A DNA stretch of 64,000 nt from Labilithrix luteola (GTDB lineage: Bacteria > Myxococcota_A > Polyangia > Polyangiales > Polyangiaceae). Under the pieces are notes generated by a model, which did not search any database, was not told the DNA's origin, and saw only the letters and a list, made by a program, of their open reading frames with translations. The stretch lies in the NCBI RefSeq assembly GCF_001263205.1, contig NZ_CP012333.1, positions 6,190,501-6,254,500 on the forward strand, written 5' to 3'. Of this stretch, positions 30,114-39,323 are shown piece by piece; position 1 is the first letter of the stretch; every line of letters starts with the position of its first letter. A program made the translations under genes and the position numbers.

Positions 30114-30773
30114 TCAGGGAATCGCCTGGATCGTCAGCGACCACCCCGCACTGGCGGGACAAGGTCCGTAGGGGCTGTAGACGAGCAGACCGACGTTGCG
30201 GCTATCGTCGGCCCCGTTGGCGACGGTGCCCTCTCCCCAGGTGAGGATGATCGCTTCGTTCGTGCTGCTGCCTAGCGTTTCCGAGCGCGCCGTGGGCGTC
30301 GCGCACACGAGCTGATCCCGATTCGGGTCCACGTATCCGTAGAGATCGAAGTCGTTGCCCTGCGGTACGAGGGAAACCGCGATCTTCATCGCGGCGCCGA
30401 GCGCGCCCGAGTTCTCTTCGGTGGCGCGGAAGCGAAGCCACTCCGAGCAGGTTCCCTGGGTTTTCAGGATCGCGCCGGGCTGGTCTCCCGCGAGCGAGCC
30501 GATCTCGCGCGCCGTCTCGCAGGTGTTCGACGGGAGGGCCGAACCATCCCCCACCGGCACGGGGGCCGAGGCCTCGCCGGCGTCGTTGCAGTCGTCACCG
30601 CACGCCGCGTCGCGAAGGGCGTCGCGATCGGTCGGAGCGGCCTGCAGGATCGCACCGTCCGGCGCGTAATCCTCACCCTGCAAGAGACCCGTGCTCCCGC
30701 ATCCGACGATAAGCGTCAGCGGGCCGAGACCGAGCAGCGCGAAGGCAACGAAGGCGGCGCGGGAGCGTCGCAT
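30114..30773 (-). CDS. Hypothetical lipoprotein
   Basis: A 219-residue protein with a lipoprotein signal peptide (FALLGLGPLTLIVGC). A spacer rich in Asp and Ala with a CGDDC pair leads to a beta-rich domain (SNTCETAREIGSLAGDQPG, GTCSEWLRFRATEE, FDLYGYVDPNRDQLVC) resembling pre-peptidase-C-terminal-like domains found in secreted myxobacterial proteins. It ends in GPCPASAGWSLTIQAIP. Function unknown; another lipoprotein gene of the same type precedes it by 80 bp. Confidence 0.7.
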   Translation of the reverse strand: MRRSRAAFVAFALLGLGPLTLIVGCGSTGLLQGEDYAPDGAILQAAPTDRDALRDAACGDDCNDAGEASAPVPVGDGSALPSNTCETAREIGSLAGDQPGAILKTQGTCSEWLRFRATEENSGALGAAMKIAVSLVPQGNDFDLYGYVDPNRDQLVCATPTARSETLGSSTNEAIILTWGEGTVANGADDSRNVGLLVYSPYGPCPASAGWSLTIQAIP

Positions 30774-30852
30774 GCCCTCGTATCTATCAGCCCGGAGACC
30801 GGACGATGTGGCCGAGCCGCCGCTGTCACGGACATGTCACGCGGCGAAGCGA

Positions 30853-31521
30853 TCAGGGAACCTTCGTGTACTCGCGGACGAGCGGGACGGTCACGATGGC
30901 GAACATCGTCGGCGTGGCGCTGTAGTAGAGGGCGTCGCCTAATGTGGTGGTCGGGCAAACGTTCCCCGTGACGATGGTTTGATCGGCGGTCCCGAGTCGG
31001 AACGTTTGCACGAACCCTGTAGGCCCGGCGCGGCCGCTCGCGTCTTTCCGCTCGACGAGGTGTGCGAGCGTGCCCGTGGTCTTCGAGGTCGTCGTCACCT
31101 GGATGGTTTCTCGCACCTGGCCGTCGGTCACGGGCGCGGAGGGATAGGCTCGGTAGGCCGTGAGGACATACGTTCCGGCCACGATCTCTCCGCCGGTGGG
31201 GCTTGGCGCCGTGCCGCTCGGATGTTCGATCGTGACCCAGCTTCCCTGTTGGACCGACGGTCCGCAAATCGGGGCGCCCCCATCGTCGGTGACGGGCGCA
31301 TCCTCGTTCGCGTCAACGGCGGACTCTCCACCGTCGCCCACTGGGTCCGAGCCGTCGAATCCTCCGCTACCCTCATCGGGCTTGCCGCCATCCAGGTGAG
31401 CCGGCGAAGCTGCAGCAACGAGCGAGGCGTACTCGTCGCGGTCGTAGGCCGTGCAAGCGGAGGCCCATCCGGCCCCCACGACGATGCCCACCATCGCTCC
31501 CCGCCTGACAATCTGCGTCAC
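30853..31521 (-). CDS. Hypothetical lipoprotein
   Basis: Start placed at GTG 31521, giving MTQIVRRGAMVGIVVGAGWASAC, a short signal peptide with two Arg and a lipobox; the frame is open to 31587 and ATG 31494 is an alternative. An Asp/Gly-rich linker (DGGKPDEGSGGFDGSD) is followed by a single beta-rich domain (GGEIVAGTYVLTAYRAYPS, TIQVTTTSKTTGTLAHLV) with a Cys pair. No family is recognised. It is divergent from the FG-GAP lipoprotein. Confidence 0.6.
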   Translation of the reverse strand: MTQIVRRGAMVGIVVGAGWASACTAYDRDEYASLVAAASPAHLDGGKPDEGSGGFDGSDPVGDGGESAVDANEDAPVTDDGGAPICGPSVQQGSWVTIEHPSGTAPSPTGGEIVAGTYVLTAYRAYPSAPVTDGQVRETIQVTTTSKTTGTLAHLVERKDASGRAGPTGFVQTFRLGTADQTIVTGNVCPTTTLGDALYYSATPTMFAIVTVPLVREYTKVP

Positions 31522-31659
31522 GACACTCGAAACACTAGCATGGCTCGCCCTCTGGCTCGCCCTCTGGCTACCATCGGCCCTCCGCACGACGTGCAGCCAT
31601 GTCGAAATTCAAATGACGAGGCACTGCCTCGGGCATTAACGAAATCGGGAAATCTCCAC

Positions 31660-33525
31660 ATGCCGCGCGTCCTAGCTTTCCGGGCCCTCCCTGCACTTCT
31701 CCTCACCTTCGGAGCGGTCGCCGCCTGCTCTAGCTCAGCCAGTTCGGACGGCGGGAGACCCGCGGCGGCGAACGACGCGGACGGAGGTACGGTGTCGGGC
31801 ACGGCCTGCAAGGCAGCACCGGCCTCTCGGCCGCAGGCGGACTTCTTCGTCGACGTCTCGGAGAAGAGCGGCATCCAGAAGAACAACTTCACGCCCAACC
31901 CAGCGACGCCGATTCCGATTAACGATCACAGCCGCCTCGCGCTGGTGGACATCGACGGCGACGGCTGGGACGACGCCGTCATGCACTCGCTCTTCCCGAA
32001 TCCTCAGGGAGGAGTTCCGTTCGAGCACCTCGTCTTCCTGAACAACCACGACGGCACGTTCCGCGACGCGTCCGACGAGAGTGGTCTGCGCAAGGTCCAG
32101 GCGGGATTCCTGGCCTTCGCGGATGTCGACAACGACGGTGACCAAGATGCGTTTGCCGGGCTCGACATCGATCTCACCGGGAGTACGAGCCAGATCCTGC
32201 TGAACGACGGCCAGGGGCATTTCACGCCCAAGGCGAACGCCGGCGTAGAGAAGATCGCGTACGCCGCCAACGCCGTGTTCGCCGACTTCGACGGAGACGG
32301 AAAGGTCGATCTCTTCCTGGGCAACGGTCAGTCGTCCTTCTCGACGAAGAACGCTTTCCTCTTCGGCAACGGCGACGGCACGTTCCGCGATGCCTCGTCG
32401 ACCGCACTCCGTGGAACCATTCCCTCGCAGCCCACGAACGGGCTCGTCGCCTGCGACTACGACAACGACGGCGACCAGGACATCTTCGTCTCCACGTACG
32501 GTGTCTCGATTCTGAACGGCTGGAAGCAGCTCTGGGAGAACCAGGGGGACGGCACGTTCGTCAACGTCGCCGAGGCACGCGGCTTCCACGCCCTCGCCAC
32601 CGGCAACTACTACAACGCGCAGACCGGCCACGGCCGCAACCCTCAGCCGTCGGGGAAAATCTACGGCGCCAACGGCTTCGGGATCGACTGCGGCGACGTC
32701 GACAACGACGGCGTCCTCGACATCTGGATGGCGACGATCAGCCACGCCGACGGTTCGGACGACAGCCGCCTCTGGAGCGATCCCACGCAGCTGCTCCTCA
32801 ACGGCGGCGAGGCCAACGGGTTCACGTTCACGAACGTCTTCCTCGATCGAGGCCTGCCCTTCAACGAGGGGGACATCGACGCGGCGATGGTCGATTACGA
32901 CAACGACGGCCGCCTCGACCTCGCCGTCACGCGCACCGACAAGTACGAAGGCAACTTCTCCGACGAGCAGCAGAAGGGCTGGTTCGGGCTCTTCCACCAG
33001 AAGGAAGACGGCAACTTCGAGAGCGTTGGCCTCGTCTCCGGCATCAACGATCCCACCGGGGCCGCCAAGCGCATGAAGGCCGGGCAGAACCTGGCCTTCG
33101 CGGACATCGATCACGACGGCGACGCCGATCTCCTCGTGGGCGGTCGCGATCAGGGCGGTGGCCGGCCGAACTTCCTCTTCGAGAATCGTGTGGGCCAGGA
33201 CGGCCAGTGGCTCGCTATCCAGGTGCGCGGTGACGGAACGAAGGTCCACCGCGACGCCTTCGGTACGCGCGTCACCGTTCGCATCGGCAACAAGATCGTG
33301 CTCCGCGAGAAGAAGTCGAGCCGCGGCACCTACGACAGCATCGACGGCTCGACGCTCCTCTTCGGCCTGGGCGACACCGGCGCATGCCTCGACGACAAGA
33401 ACCAGGCATCGCTCGAGATCCGCTGGCCCGATGGTACGGTCGACACGTACGGCCCGGACGCGTTCTCGCTCTCCACGTATCTCCGCGCCACCTACGGCGA
33501 GAAGACGCTGACCCCTGCACGCTAG
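31660..33525 (+). CDS. FG-GAP/VCBS repeat lipoprotein with ASPIC/UnbV-like C-terminal domain
   Basis: A 621-residue protein from ATG 31660, signal peptide LPALLLTFGAVAAC (lipobox). The mature part has at least six Ca-binding-type repeats with DxDxDGxxD loops (VDIDGDGWDDAV, ADVDNDGDQDAF, ADFDGDGKVDLF, CDYDNDGDQDIF, VDYDNDGRLDLA, ADIDHDGDADLL), forming an integrin-like propeller. The end (GTRVTVRIGNKIVLREKKSSRGTYDS ... LEIRWPDGTVDTYG) is the ASPIC/UnbV domain that usually follows such repeats. Probably a surface adhesin or scaffold; no catalytic motif is visible. Confidence 0.85.
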   Translation: MPRVLAFRALPALLLTFGAVAACSSSASSDGGRPAAANDADGGTVSGTACKAAPASRPQADFFVDVSEKSGIQKNNFTPNPATPIPINDHSRLALVDIDGDGWDDAVMHSLFPNPQGGVPFEHLVFLNNHDGTFRDASDESGLRKVQAGFLAFADVDNDGDQDAFAGLDIDLTGSTSQILLNDGQGHFTPKANAGVEKIAYAANAVFADFDGDGKVDLFLGNGQSSFSTKNAFLFGNGDGTFRDASSTALRGTIPSQPTNGLVACDYDNDGDQDIFVSTYGVSILNGWKQLWENQGDGTFVNVAEARGFHALATGNYYNAQTGHGRNPQPSGKIYGANGFGIDCGDVDNDGVLDIWMATISHADGSDDSRLWSDPTQLLLNGGEANGFTFTNVFLDRGLPFNEGDIDAAMVDYDNDGRLDLAVTRTDKYEGNFSDEQQKGWFGLFHQKEDGNFESVGLVSGINDPTGAAKRMKAGQNLAFADIDHDGDADLLVGGRDQGGGRPNFLFENRVGQDGQWLAIQVRGDGTKVHRDAFGTRVTVRIGNKIVLREKKSSRGTYDSIDGSTLLFGLGDTGACLDDKNQASLEIRWPDGTVDTYGPDAFSLSTYLRATYGEKTLTPAR

Positions 33526-33598
33526 TGTCCTGCCCCTAGTCTTGCCCTCTCGTCGGATCCGCGGACGGTGCGTAATGAGCGGGCTTACCCCCTAGGGG

Positions 33599-33620
33599 CA
33601 TTGCAGAGCTCTGCCCAATG
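33599..33620. promoter_or_regulatory. Dyad-symmetric sequence upstream of the Gly-rich lipoprotein gene
   Basis: A perfect 12-bp palindrome GCAGAGCTCTGC (33603-33614) nested in outer arms CATTG/CAATG, lying 69 bp before ATG 33689. It could be an operator. The gap 33526-33688 has no other clear signal. Confidence 0.3.
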
Positions 33621-33688
33621 GGGCATAGCAACCGCGTCGCGCGAATATGGACGCAACCATCGTGCGCATCCGACCGACGAGGGGGCAC

Positions 33689-35290
33689 ATGAGAACTCGT
33701 ACGTTACTGAATGGTCTGTTTGGCACGTTCGTGCTGCTTGGCGGATGCTCCGTGTTCGGAGGGTCGGACGGCGACAGTGACCCTGCACCTGCACCTGCAC
33801 CTGCTCCGACGGCCTCGAGCACCGAAACGCCTGCGCTTCCGCCCGATGCTCCGCCCCCCCTCATCGGCGGAACACCAAAAGAAGACGAGCTGACCGAGAA
33901 GTTCGGCTTGTTCGTTTCGCTGATCGGCACACCCGACGGCGAAGGAACGCGAGCGAAGCCGCTCTCGTCGATCTCGGCGGCCATCGAAAAGGCCAAGGCC
34001 TCCGCGAAGCGCGTCTACGTCTGCAAGGGGACCTACAACGAGGCAGTCGTCATCGCGAATGCCGTCTCGGTCATCGGCGGCTTCGACTGCGCCACGAAGT
34101 GGGTGGCGACCGACGCGCGCTCGAAGATCGTCTCCCCGACGATTCCCGCGCTTCGTGCCAGCGACATCCTGAACGACACGAGCTTCGCCAACTTCGACGT
34201 CGTCGCCCCCAACGCCACGGTGGAGAGTCCTTCCTCCATTGGCTTCGTCGCGCAGAACGCGAAGCTCTTGAAGGTCGTGAAGAGCTCGATCTCGTCCGGC
34301 AACGGAATGAGCGGCGAGCCTGGTGTCGAGCCTACGCCGATCGCTCTACCCGCATCGGCGACAGGTGTCGACGGCGCTGCGGGCACCGATAAAAACGGGG
34401 GCGAATTCATCGTCATCTTTCCGAACATCCCCATGGACTTCAGCGTGCCGGGGGCCAAGGGAGGCACGGGAACATGCGGGGGAGTTACCCTCGATCCTGG
34501 CGGCGTAGGTGGCGACGGCGGCCGGTACCAATGCAAGAAGTTTACGACGACGCAGGGAGGGTCGACCATCGAGCTATTCAGATGGAAGACCTACATCGGG
34601 ATCGTTCCGACGAATGGCCCTGCGAAGGCAAATGGTGGAGCCTCCGGAAGCGTTGGCCTGGACGGCGCGAGCGCGACCTCGATTGGGCAACTCGGTGCTG
34701 GCGGGTACGTTCCGGCTGACGGCACGCCCGGGCAAAACGGTGGGCCTGGCACCGGAGGGAAGGGCGGAAACGGCGAGTCGAATTTCGATGGCGCGACATG
34801 CAAGCCGGACAAGGAGGCCTACTACGCGAGTGGCGCCACGGGCCCTGGCGGGGGCGCCGGAGGTTGTCCCGGTGTCGCGGGGACTGCCGGCAAGGGGGGC
34901 GCGGCATCGATCGCGGTCCTGATGTTGAAGAGCGAGGGGCTCACGTTCGACGCTGCTGAATTGCATGCGGGCAGTGGCGGCGCGGGGGGCAAGGGAACAC
35001 TCGGCGCCGAGCCCAGTGCCGGTGGCCAACCGGGGGCGGCCAAGCCCGGCGCGATCGCCGGCGTTGCGGGCGGCGCTGGCGGACGGCCGGGCGTGAGCGG
35101 CAGCGGAGCCGGCGGTCCAAGCATTGGTATTGCGCATTCGGGCGGCGCGCCCGCCTTGATCAACGGCGCCGTTGCGAAGGCCGGCAAAGGCGGTGACGGT
35201 GTGCCCGCGGATTCGAAAACGGCGGTGGGCGTCACCTGGACGTTGCCCGCCTCCGTTCCCGGCGTCGCCGAAGACGTCCACGCGTTCTGA
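33689..35290 (+). CDS. Gly-rich (PGRS-like) surface lipoprotein with DUF1565-like N-terminal domain
   Basis: A 533-residue protein from ATG 33689 after a G-rich RBS, with signal peptide LLNGLFGTFVLLGGC. A (PA)n spacer leads to a DUF1565/beta-helix-like region (GTRAKPLSSISAAIEKAKAS, RVYVCKGTYNEAVVIANAV, SVIGGFDC). From about residue 245 Gly-rich repeats dominate (GGAGGKGTLG, GGKGGNGES), resembling mycobacterial PGRS or polyglycine-II folds. Probably a secreted, surface-attached structural protein. The gene shows a strong strand bias of Gly codons. Confidence 0.75.
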   Translation: MRTRTLLNGLFGTFVLLGGCSVFGGSDGDSDPAPAPAPAPTASSTETPALPPDAPPPLIGGTPKEDELTEKFGLFVSLIGTPDGEGTRAKPLSSISAAIEKAKASAKRVYVCKGTYNEAVVIANAVSVIGGFDCATKWVATDARSKIVSPTIPALRASDILNDTSFANFDVVAPNATVESPSSIGFVAQNAKLLKVVKSSISSGNGMSGEPGVEPTPIALPASATGVDGAAGTDKNGGEFIVIFPNIPMDFSVPGAKGGTGTCGGVTLDPGGVGGDGGRYQCKKFTTTQGGSTIELFRWKTYIGIVPTNGPAKANGGASGSVGLDGASATSIGQLGAGGYVPADGTPGQNGGPGTGGKGGNGESNFDGATCKPDKEAYYASGATGPGGGAGGCPGVAGTAGKGGAASIAVLMLKSEGLTFDAAELHAGSGGAGGKGTLGAEPSAGGQPGAAKPGAIAGVAGGAGGRPGVSGSGAGGPSIGIAHSGGAPALINGAVAKAGKGGDGVPADSKTAVGVTWTLPASVPGVAEDVHAF

Positions 35291-35311
35291 GCTTCGAACT
35301 CCGTCTGAAAA

Positions 35312-35352
35312 GCGAGGCCCCCGAATCTCCGTTCGGGAGATGGAGGCCTCGC
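35312..35352. terminator. Bidirectional hairpin terminator
   Basis: Outer stem GCGAGGCC/GGCCTCGC (35312-35319, 35345-35352) and inner stem ATCTCC/GGAGAT. On the minus strand it is followed by TTTT (AAAA before it on plus), so it should end gadB transcripts; it also lies 22 bp after the Gly-rich lipoprotein stop. Confidence 0.75.
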
Positions 35353-35376
35353 CGTCATGACCGCGGACGCTCTCGC

Positions 35377-36771
35377 TCAGTGGTGGTAGCTGGTGCCTTC
35401 CTTCTCATTGAGCGGCGTCGTGATCGGGTGACCTTTGAAGAAGCCGACCGACGCCTTGATGTCGTCGACGAGGATCTTCGCGAGATCGCGGCTCACGCCG
35501 TGACGAATCAGCACGCGCTGCACGATGATGTCTTCGCGGTTCTTGGGGAGCGGATAGGCCGGAACCTGCCAGCCGCGGACGCGGAGGCGATCGGCGATGT
35601 CGTAGAGCGTGAAGTTGCCCGGGTGCCCGTTCTTCTTGAGCGTCCAGCACACGCCCGGAATACCTCCGATTCCGTCGTAGACGATGTCGAACGCGCCGAT
35701 CTTCCGGATCTCCTCGGCGAGGAATTTCGCGGTCTCGGCGCAGGCCTGGTGGATCTTGCGATAGCCCTCACGACCGAGGCGGAGGAAGTTGTAGTACTGG
35801 ATGGCCGTCTGGCCGCCGGGGCGCGAGAAGTTCAGCGCGAAGGTCGGCATGTTGCCGCCGAGATAGTCGACGTTGAAGATCAGCTCCTCCGGCAGGTCGC
35901 TTTTCTCGCGCCACACGCACCAGCCGCATCCGAGCGGCGTGAGACCGAACTTGTGACCCGACGCATTGATCGATTTGACGCGCGGTAGCTGGAAATCCCA
36001 TTTCACGTCCTCGTGCAGGAACGGCGCGATGAATCCGCCGCTCGCCGCGTCGACGTGAATCGGAATGTCGAGGCCCGTCTTCTTCTGGATTTCGTCGAGC
36101 GCGCGATTGATTTGCTCCACCGGTTCGTATTGGAGCGTGAACGTGACGCCGAGCGTGGGAACGACACCGATCGTGTTCTCGTCGCAATACTGGGCAATCT
36201 GCTTCGCCGTCATGCCGATTTGACCCGGCTCGAGGGGGATCTGGCGCAGCTCGACATCGAAGTAGCGCGCGAACTTGTGCCAGCAGATCTGCACCGGGCC
36301 GCACACGAGATTCGGTTTGGCGTCGGACTTTTTTTGCGCCAGACGGTTCTTGCGCCAGTTCCATTTCAGCGCGAGGCCGCCGAGCATGGCCGCTTCGCTC
36401 GACCCCGTCGTGGAGCAGCCCATCGTATCCGCCGCCTCCGGTGCGTGCCAGAGATCGGCGAGCATCTGTACGCAGCGCGCCTCGAGCTCCGCGGTCTGCG
36501 GATACTCATCCTTGTCGATCATGTTCTTGTCGAGGCACTCGTCCATGAGCTTGTGGACTTCTGGCTCGGACCAGGTCTGACAGAACGTGGCGAGGTTCAT
36601 GCGCGCGTTGCCGTCGAGCATCAGCTCGTCATGCACGACCTGATACGCATGAGCCGCGCTGTGCTCGTAAATCGCCATCTTGTACTTGGGCATGACGACG
36701 GACAGGTCCGTAGACGCGTACACGTCGTCGTTGATGTTCGTGCTGACCTCGCTGCGCGCGTGCAAAGGCAT
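35377..36771 (-). CDS. gadB: Glutamate decarboxylase
   Basis: A 464-residue PLP enzyme close in length to E. coli GadB (466). It carries the family pattern: PKYKMAIYEHSAAHAYQVVHDELMLD... at the N terminus, ARMNLATFCQTW, MGCSTTGSSEAAML, HVDAASGGFIAPF and Lys274 in SINASGHKFG as Schiff base. It decarboxylates glutamate to GABA with proton consumption. The C terminus (EGTSYHH) ends in His, as in forms where a C-terminal His closes the active site at neutral pH. No GadC-like antiporter is adjacent, so acid resistance by exchange is not supported here. Confidence 0.95.
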   Translation of the reverse strand: MPLHARSEVSTNINDDVYASTDLSVVMPKYKMAIYEHSAAHAYQVVHDELMLDGNARMNLATFCQTWSEPEVHKLMDECLDKNMIDKDEYPQTAELEARCVQMLADLWHAPEAADTMGCSTTGSSEAAMLGGLALKWNWRKNRLAQKKSDAKPNLVCGPVQICWHKFARYFDVELRQIPLEPGQIGMTAKQIAQYCDENTIGVVPTLGVTFTLQYEPVEQINRALDEIQKKTGLDIPIHVDAASGGFIAPFLHEDVKWDFQLPRVKSINASGHKFGLTPLGCGWCVWREKSDLPEELIFNVDYLGGNMPTFALNFSRPGGQTAIQYYNFLRLGREGYRKIHQACAETAKFLAEEIRKIGAFDIVYDGIGGIPGVCWTLKKNGHPGNFTLYDIADRLRVRGWQVPAYPLPKNREDIIVQRVLIRHGVSRDLAKILVDDIKASVGFFKGHPITTPLNEKEGTSYHH

Positions 36772-37003
36772 GATGTCCTCCCGTTGTGCTTACGAAGAGC
36801 GGCGAAGCCGCGGGAGGAATGTGCGCAGCGTCTTCCGTGCGAACCACCCAAACGACTGCGACACCGGAATGCTCGTGGCGCAAGCGAGCGGGAGTGCACA
36901 CGGCGCAAGCGAGCGGGAGCGCACGCGGAGACACGTTCTCGGGCGGCGCGCTCAACCGAACGCTCAACCGAACGTTTCGCTCGCAGCGCGCGATCGCGCG
37001 ATC

Positions 37004-38011
37004 TCAGCGGGCGCCGTTACCCTGCTTCTTCACGATGCGAAAGGCGGCGCGGAAGCTCGACTCGGCCGTGGCCCACGCGATGCCGTGATGCGGCGACGGC
37101 AGAATGAGCCGCTTCCATCGGCTCGGGCCGACACGTCGAACGGCACCGTCTTCGTCGAGGCCCTCGGCGATCGAATCACGGATGGCGTCGAGCATCTCCT
37201 GCAAGTAGGTGGCATACGCCTCGATGTCGCTCGCATTGCAGACAGGCCCATGTCCGGGGACGAACCGTGCGTCGGGGAAGGCCTGCGTGAGGTCGTGCAG
37301 AGCTTGGATGTCACCCGCGAGGGACGAACCGTCGTTGTCTTCGTCGAAGAACGGATAGTACGTATTGAAGACCAGATCGCCCGTGGCGATCACGTCCGAC
37401 GTTGCCGAGGGGCCCAAACTCGCCCTGGGAATACGCAGCCACGCATCACCTGCGGTGTGCCCGCGCCCCGCAAGGTGGACTTCCACCGAGCGCTTGCCGA
37501 CCGGAATGATCGTGATCGGCTCGAGAGTCTTGGTCGGGAGTCCCACGCGCGGCTGACTCTCCGTTCCCCACGTCTCCGGATCGACGGCGAGCATGAGCGC
37601 CCGCGAGTCCGCATGGGCGTAGACCTCAGCGCCGGGGTAAAGCGCATTTCCCCACGTGTGATCGTAATGGTAATGCGAATTGACGATCGAGGTGACCGGG
37701 GCCGACACATTGTCGCCAATCCACCGGTGCAACGATTGGGCGCCGTCGAGCGGCCAGGTCGTACCGAACTTCGTATCGAAGACGAGAGTCTCGTCGTCTT
37801 CAATGACGACTGAGTTGCCGCCTTTGCCGAGCACCGCATGAACGCCGGGACCGAGGTCGACCACCGTTTGCTTTGCGTATGCGGCCGCCAAGTCGCCCAT
37901 GCTGAGGGCGTCTGCGGAGGTGTCACCGTCGTCCGTCGCGTCGTGCGAGCATCCCACGAGGAGCGTGACCGCGAGGAGCGCGCCCGCGCGTGCGAATCTC
38001 GGGAACGTCAC
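37004..38011 (-). CDS. Metallo-beta-lactamase-fold lipoprotein hydrolase
   Basis: Start at GTG 38011, overlapping the upstream stop by four bases (GTGA). The signal peptide ends in LLVGC (Cys21). The MBL zinc signature is complete: H113-Y-H115-Y-D117-H118 (SHYHYDHTWGN), GRGHTAGDAW, SDVIATGDLVF and VPGHGPVCN. It resembles subclass B3-like or quinoprotein-relay hydrolases rather than a resistance enzyme. Exported and membrane tethered. It is translationally coupled to the SRPBCC-like lipoprotein before it, suggesting they act on the same ligand or substrate (inference). Confidence 0.85.
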   Translation of the reverse strand: MTFPRFARAGALLAVTLLVGCSHDATDDGDTSADALSMGDLAAAYAKQTVVDLGPGVHAVLGKGGNSVVIEDDETLVFDTKFGTTWPLDGAQSLHRWIGDNVSAPVTSIVNSHYHYDHTWGNALYPGAEVYAHADSRALMLAVDPETWGTESQPRVGLPTKTLEPITIIPVGKRSVEVHLAGRGHTAGDAWLRIPRASLGPSATSDVIATGDLVFNTYYPFFDEDNDGSSLAGDIQALHDLTQAFPDARFVPGHGPVCNASDIEAYATYLQEMLDAIRDSIAEGLDEDGAVRRVGPSRWKRLILPSPHHGIAWATAESSFRAAFRIVKKQGNGAR

Positions 38012-38745
38012 GGTGTGGCCCGCAGCTCGGAGGGCTGGCCGGTGAGCTTGGCCTGCATTCCATGGAGCCAGAGTTCGTGCCCATCGCGGAGCGACGGATT
38101 CATCTTGTTCTTGTAAATGAAGATGCTCGGCATGAGGCCGTGTTCGCATTCTTCGGTGATGACGTGTGTACCCTCGCTCGTCTTTCGCATGATCCAGCGA
38201 TGGTAAGCATGGACGCCGAACTGGCCGCCCTCCCAAGCGATCACGGATTCGTCGTCGCCGGAGACGAGCTCGACGATCTGCATGTGCTGAACCGAGCCGA
38301 AGGTCGTCCAGCAATACTTCGTCCCGAGCGAGAGCGTGACCGCTTCGCCGGTGTCGCAATCGAGGGCGGGCCCCGAGTTCTGGTAGTACGTGTCCGAGCG
38401 CCCGGCCTGTAGCAAGGCGAGAACGTCACGTGGCGTGACGCCGACGATCTCGATCGTGTTGTGCGAGAAGACGGGGTTGGTCCGCGGGTCGTAACCTTCG
38501 CCCCACGGTCGGGCGTCGACCTCCGAAGGGTTCGACGTGAGGTACCACTCCGGGTAGTTCTCCTTCAGCCATCCCATCCACTGCAGGCCCTGGATCCAGC
38601 TCGGCATGCCCTCGGACGGAATCGACGACACGTCTTGCGTGTTCGCCTCCGGATCGGACCCGTCGTCGGAGGAGGCCGCGCAGCCACCTAGCATCATCGC
38701 TGCGACGCCGACCGCACCTACCGAGAGAACGTATCGCCAGGACAT
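38008..38745 (-). CDS. SRPBCC-like (polyketide cyclase-like) lipoprotein
   Basis: Starts at ATG 38745 (MSWRYVLSVGAVGVAAMMLGGC), a clear lipoprotein signal; the longer frame upstream is not needed. The 245-residue protein has a spacer and then HNTIEIVGVTPRDVLALL ... VSGDDESVIAWEGGQFGVHAYHRWIMR and GTHVITEECEHGLMP, which follow the pattern of SRPBCC/START-like ligand-binding domains. Exported SRPBCC proteins are uncommon. The stop overlaps the start of the MBL-fold gene. Confidence 0.65.
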   Translation of the reverse strand: MSWRYVLSVGAVGVAAMMLGGCAASSDDGSDPEANTQDVSSIPSEGMPSWIQGLQWMGWLKENYPEWYLTSNPSEVDARPWGEGYDPRTNPVFSHNTIEIVGVTPRDVLALLQAGRSDTYYQNSGPALDCDTGEAVTLSLGTKYCWTTFGSVQHMQIVELVSGDDESVIAWEGGQFGVHAYHRWIMRKTSEGTHVITEECEHGLMPSIFIYKNKMNPSLRDGHELWLHGMQAKLTGQPSELRATP

Positions 38746-38981
38746 GTGTTGTATATGTGCACATGTCGTACCGAGGTTCCTTGGGCCGTCACATCCCGAA
38801 AAAGCCTGAGAAGTTGGCACGGGTGCCGGTCCGTATGGATCTCCGTCGCCCCGGTCTGGGCACCTCATGGTCCGACTCTCCGGGGGGCGCGTTCAGCCCG
38901 AAGACGGTCCGATGAACTCACCAAAGGCGCCGTCTGCTCGCAGAGGCAGGAGCTGACGTCGGACGGAGCGCACCATTCGCC

Positions 38982-39296
38982 TCAGGAGATTCGGCTGATG
39001 GCGAAGGCGACTCCGACTTCCGCACCGCGCTCGCCTGGCAAGTCGACGACGACGGCGGTGTCACGGGCGACCGCCTTCTCGCGATACGGATGTTCGGGAG
39101 TCGACACGCGTGCTTCGAGGAGTGGCCCGAGCACGTCTCGCTCGAGCGACGCGAACGACCGCGGCAACTCGACGACCCGAGCCGGAGCCTCCATTCCATC
39201 GTGCAACCGAAGCGCCGCGAAGAGCACCGGCTTGACCCAAGGACTCCACGGCCCATCATCGGGCGCCCACCGTCGATGGATGTCTTCGGGCGTCAA
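38982..39296 (-). CDS. Hypothetical protein, possibly a frame-shifted fragment
   Basis: A 104-residue frame starting at TTG 39296, whose first bases overlap a TGA (TTGA). RWAPDDGPWSPWVKPVLFAA and RDTAVVVDLPGERGAEVGVA look like genuine coding sequence and suggest part of a larger protein that stops early (ISRIS). Just upstream the adjacent frame also reads as protein (LFALVDDAFRAPVDAYARDV then AVLIEERD-stop), and removing one GA from a GAGAGAGA run at about 39297-39304 would fuse the two into one continuous protein. Either a coupled small gene or a slippage-damaged gene; function unknown. Confidence 0.4.
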   Translation of the reverse strand: MTPEDIHRRWAPDDGPWSPWVKPVLFAALRLHDGMEAPARVVELPRSFASLERDVLGPLLEARVSTPEHPYREKAVARDTAVVVDLPGERGAEVGVAFAISRIS

Positions 39297-39323
39297 TCTC
39301 TCTCCTCGATCAGAACGGCAACG

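Noticed and set aside
31542..31565. 12-bp tandem duplication (GGCTCGCCCTCT twice)
   Set aside because: Too short and simple to interpret; probably a chance duplication in the divergent promoter region.
33783..33812. CCTGCA repeats
   Set aside because: Encodes the Pro-Ala spacer of a lipoprotein; ordinary for this protein class.
37004..38011. Carbapenemase-type metallo-beta-lactamase
   Set aside because: Only the generic MBL-fold zinc motif is present; this fold covers many hydrolases.
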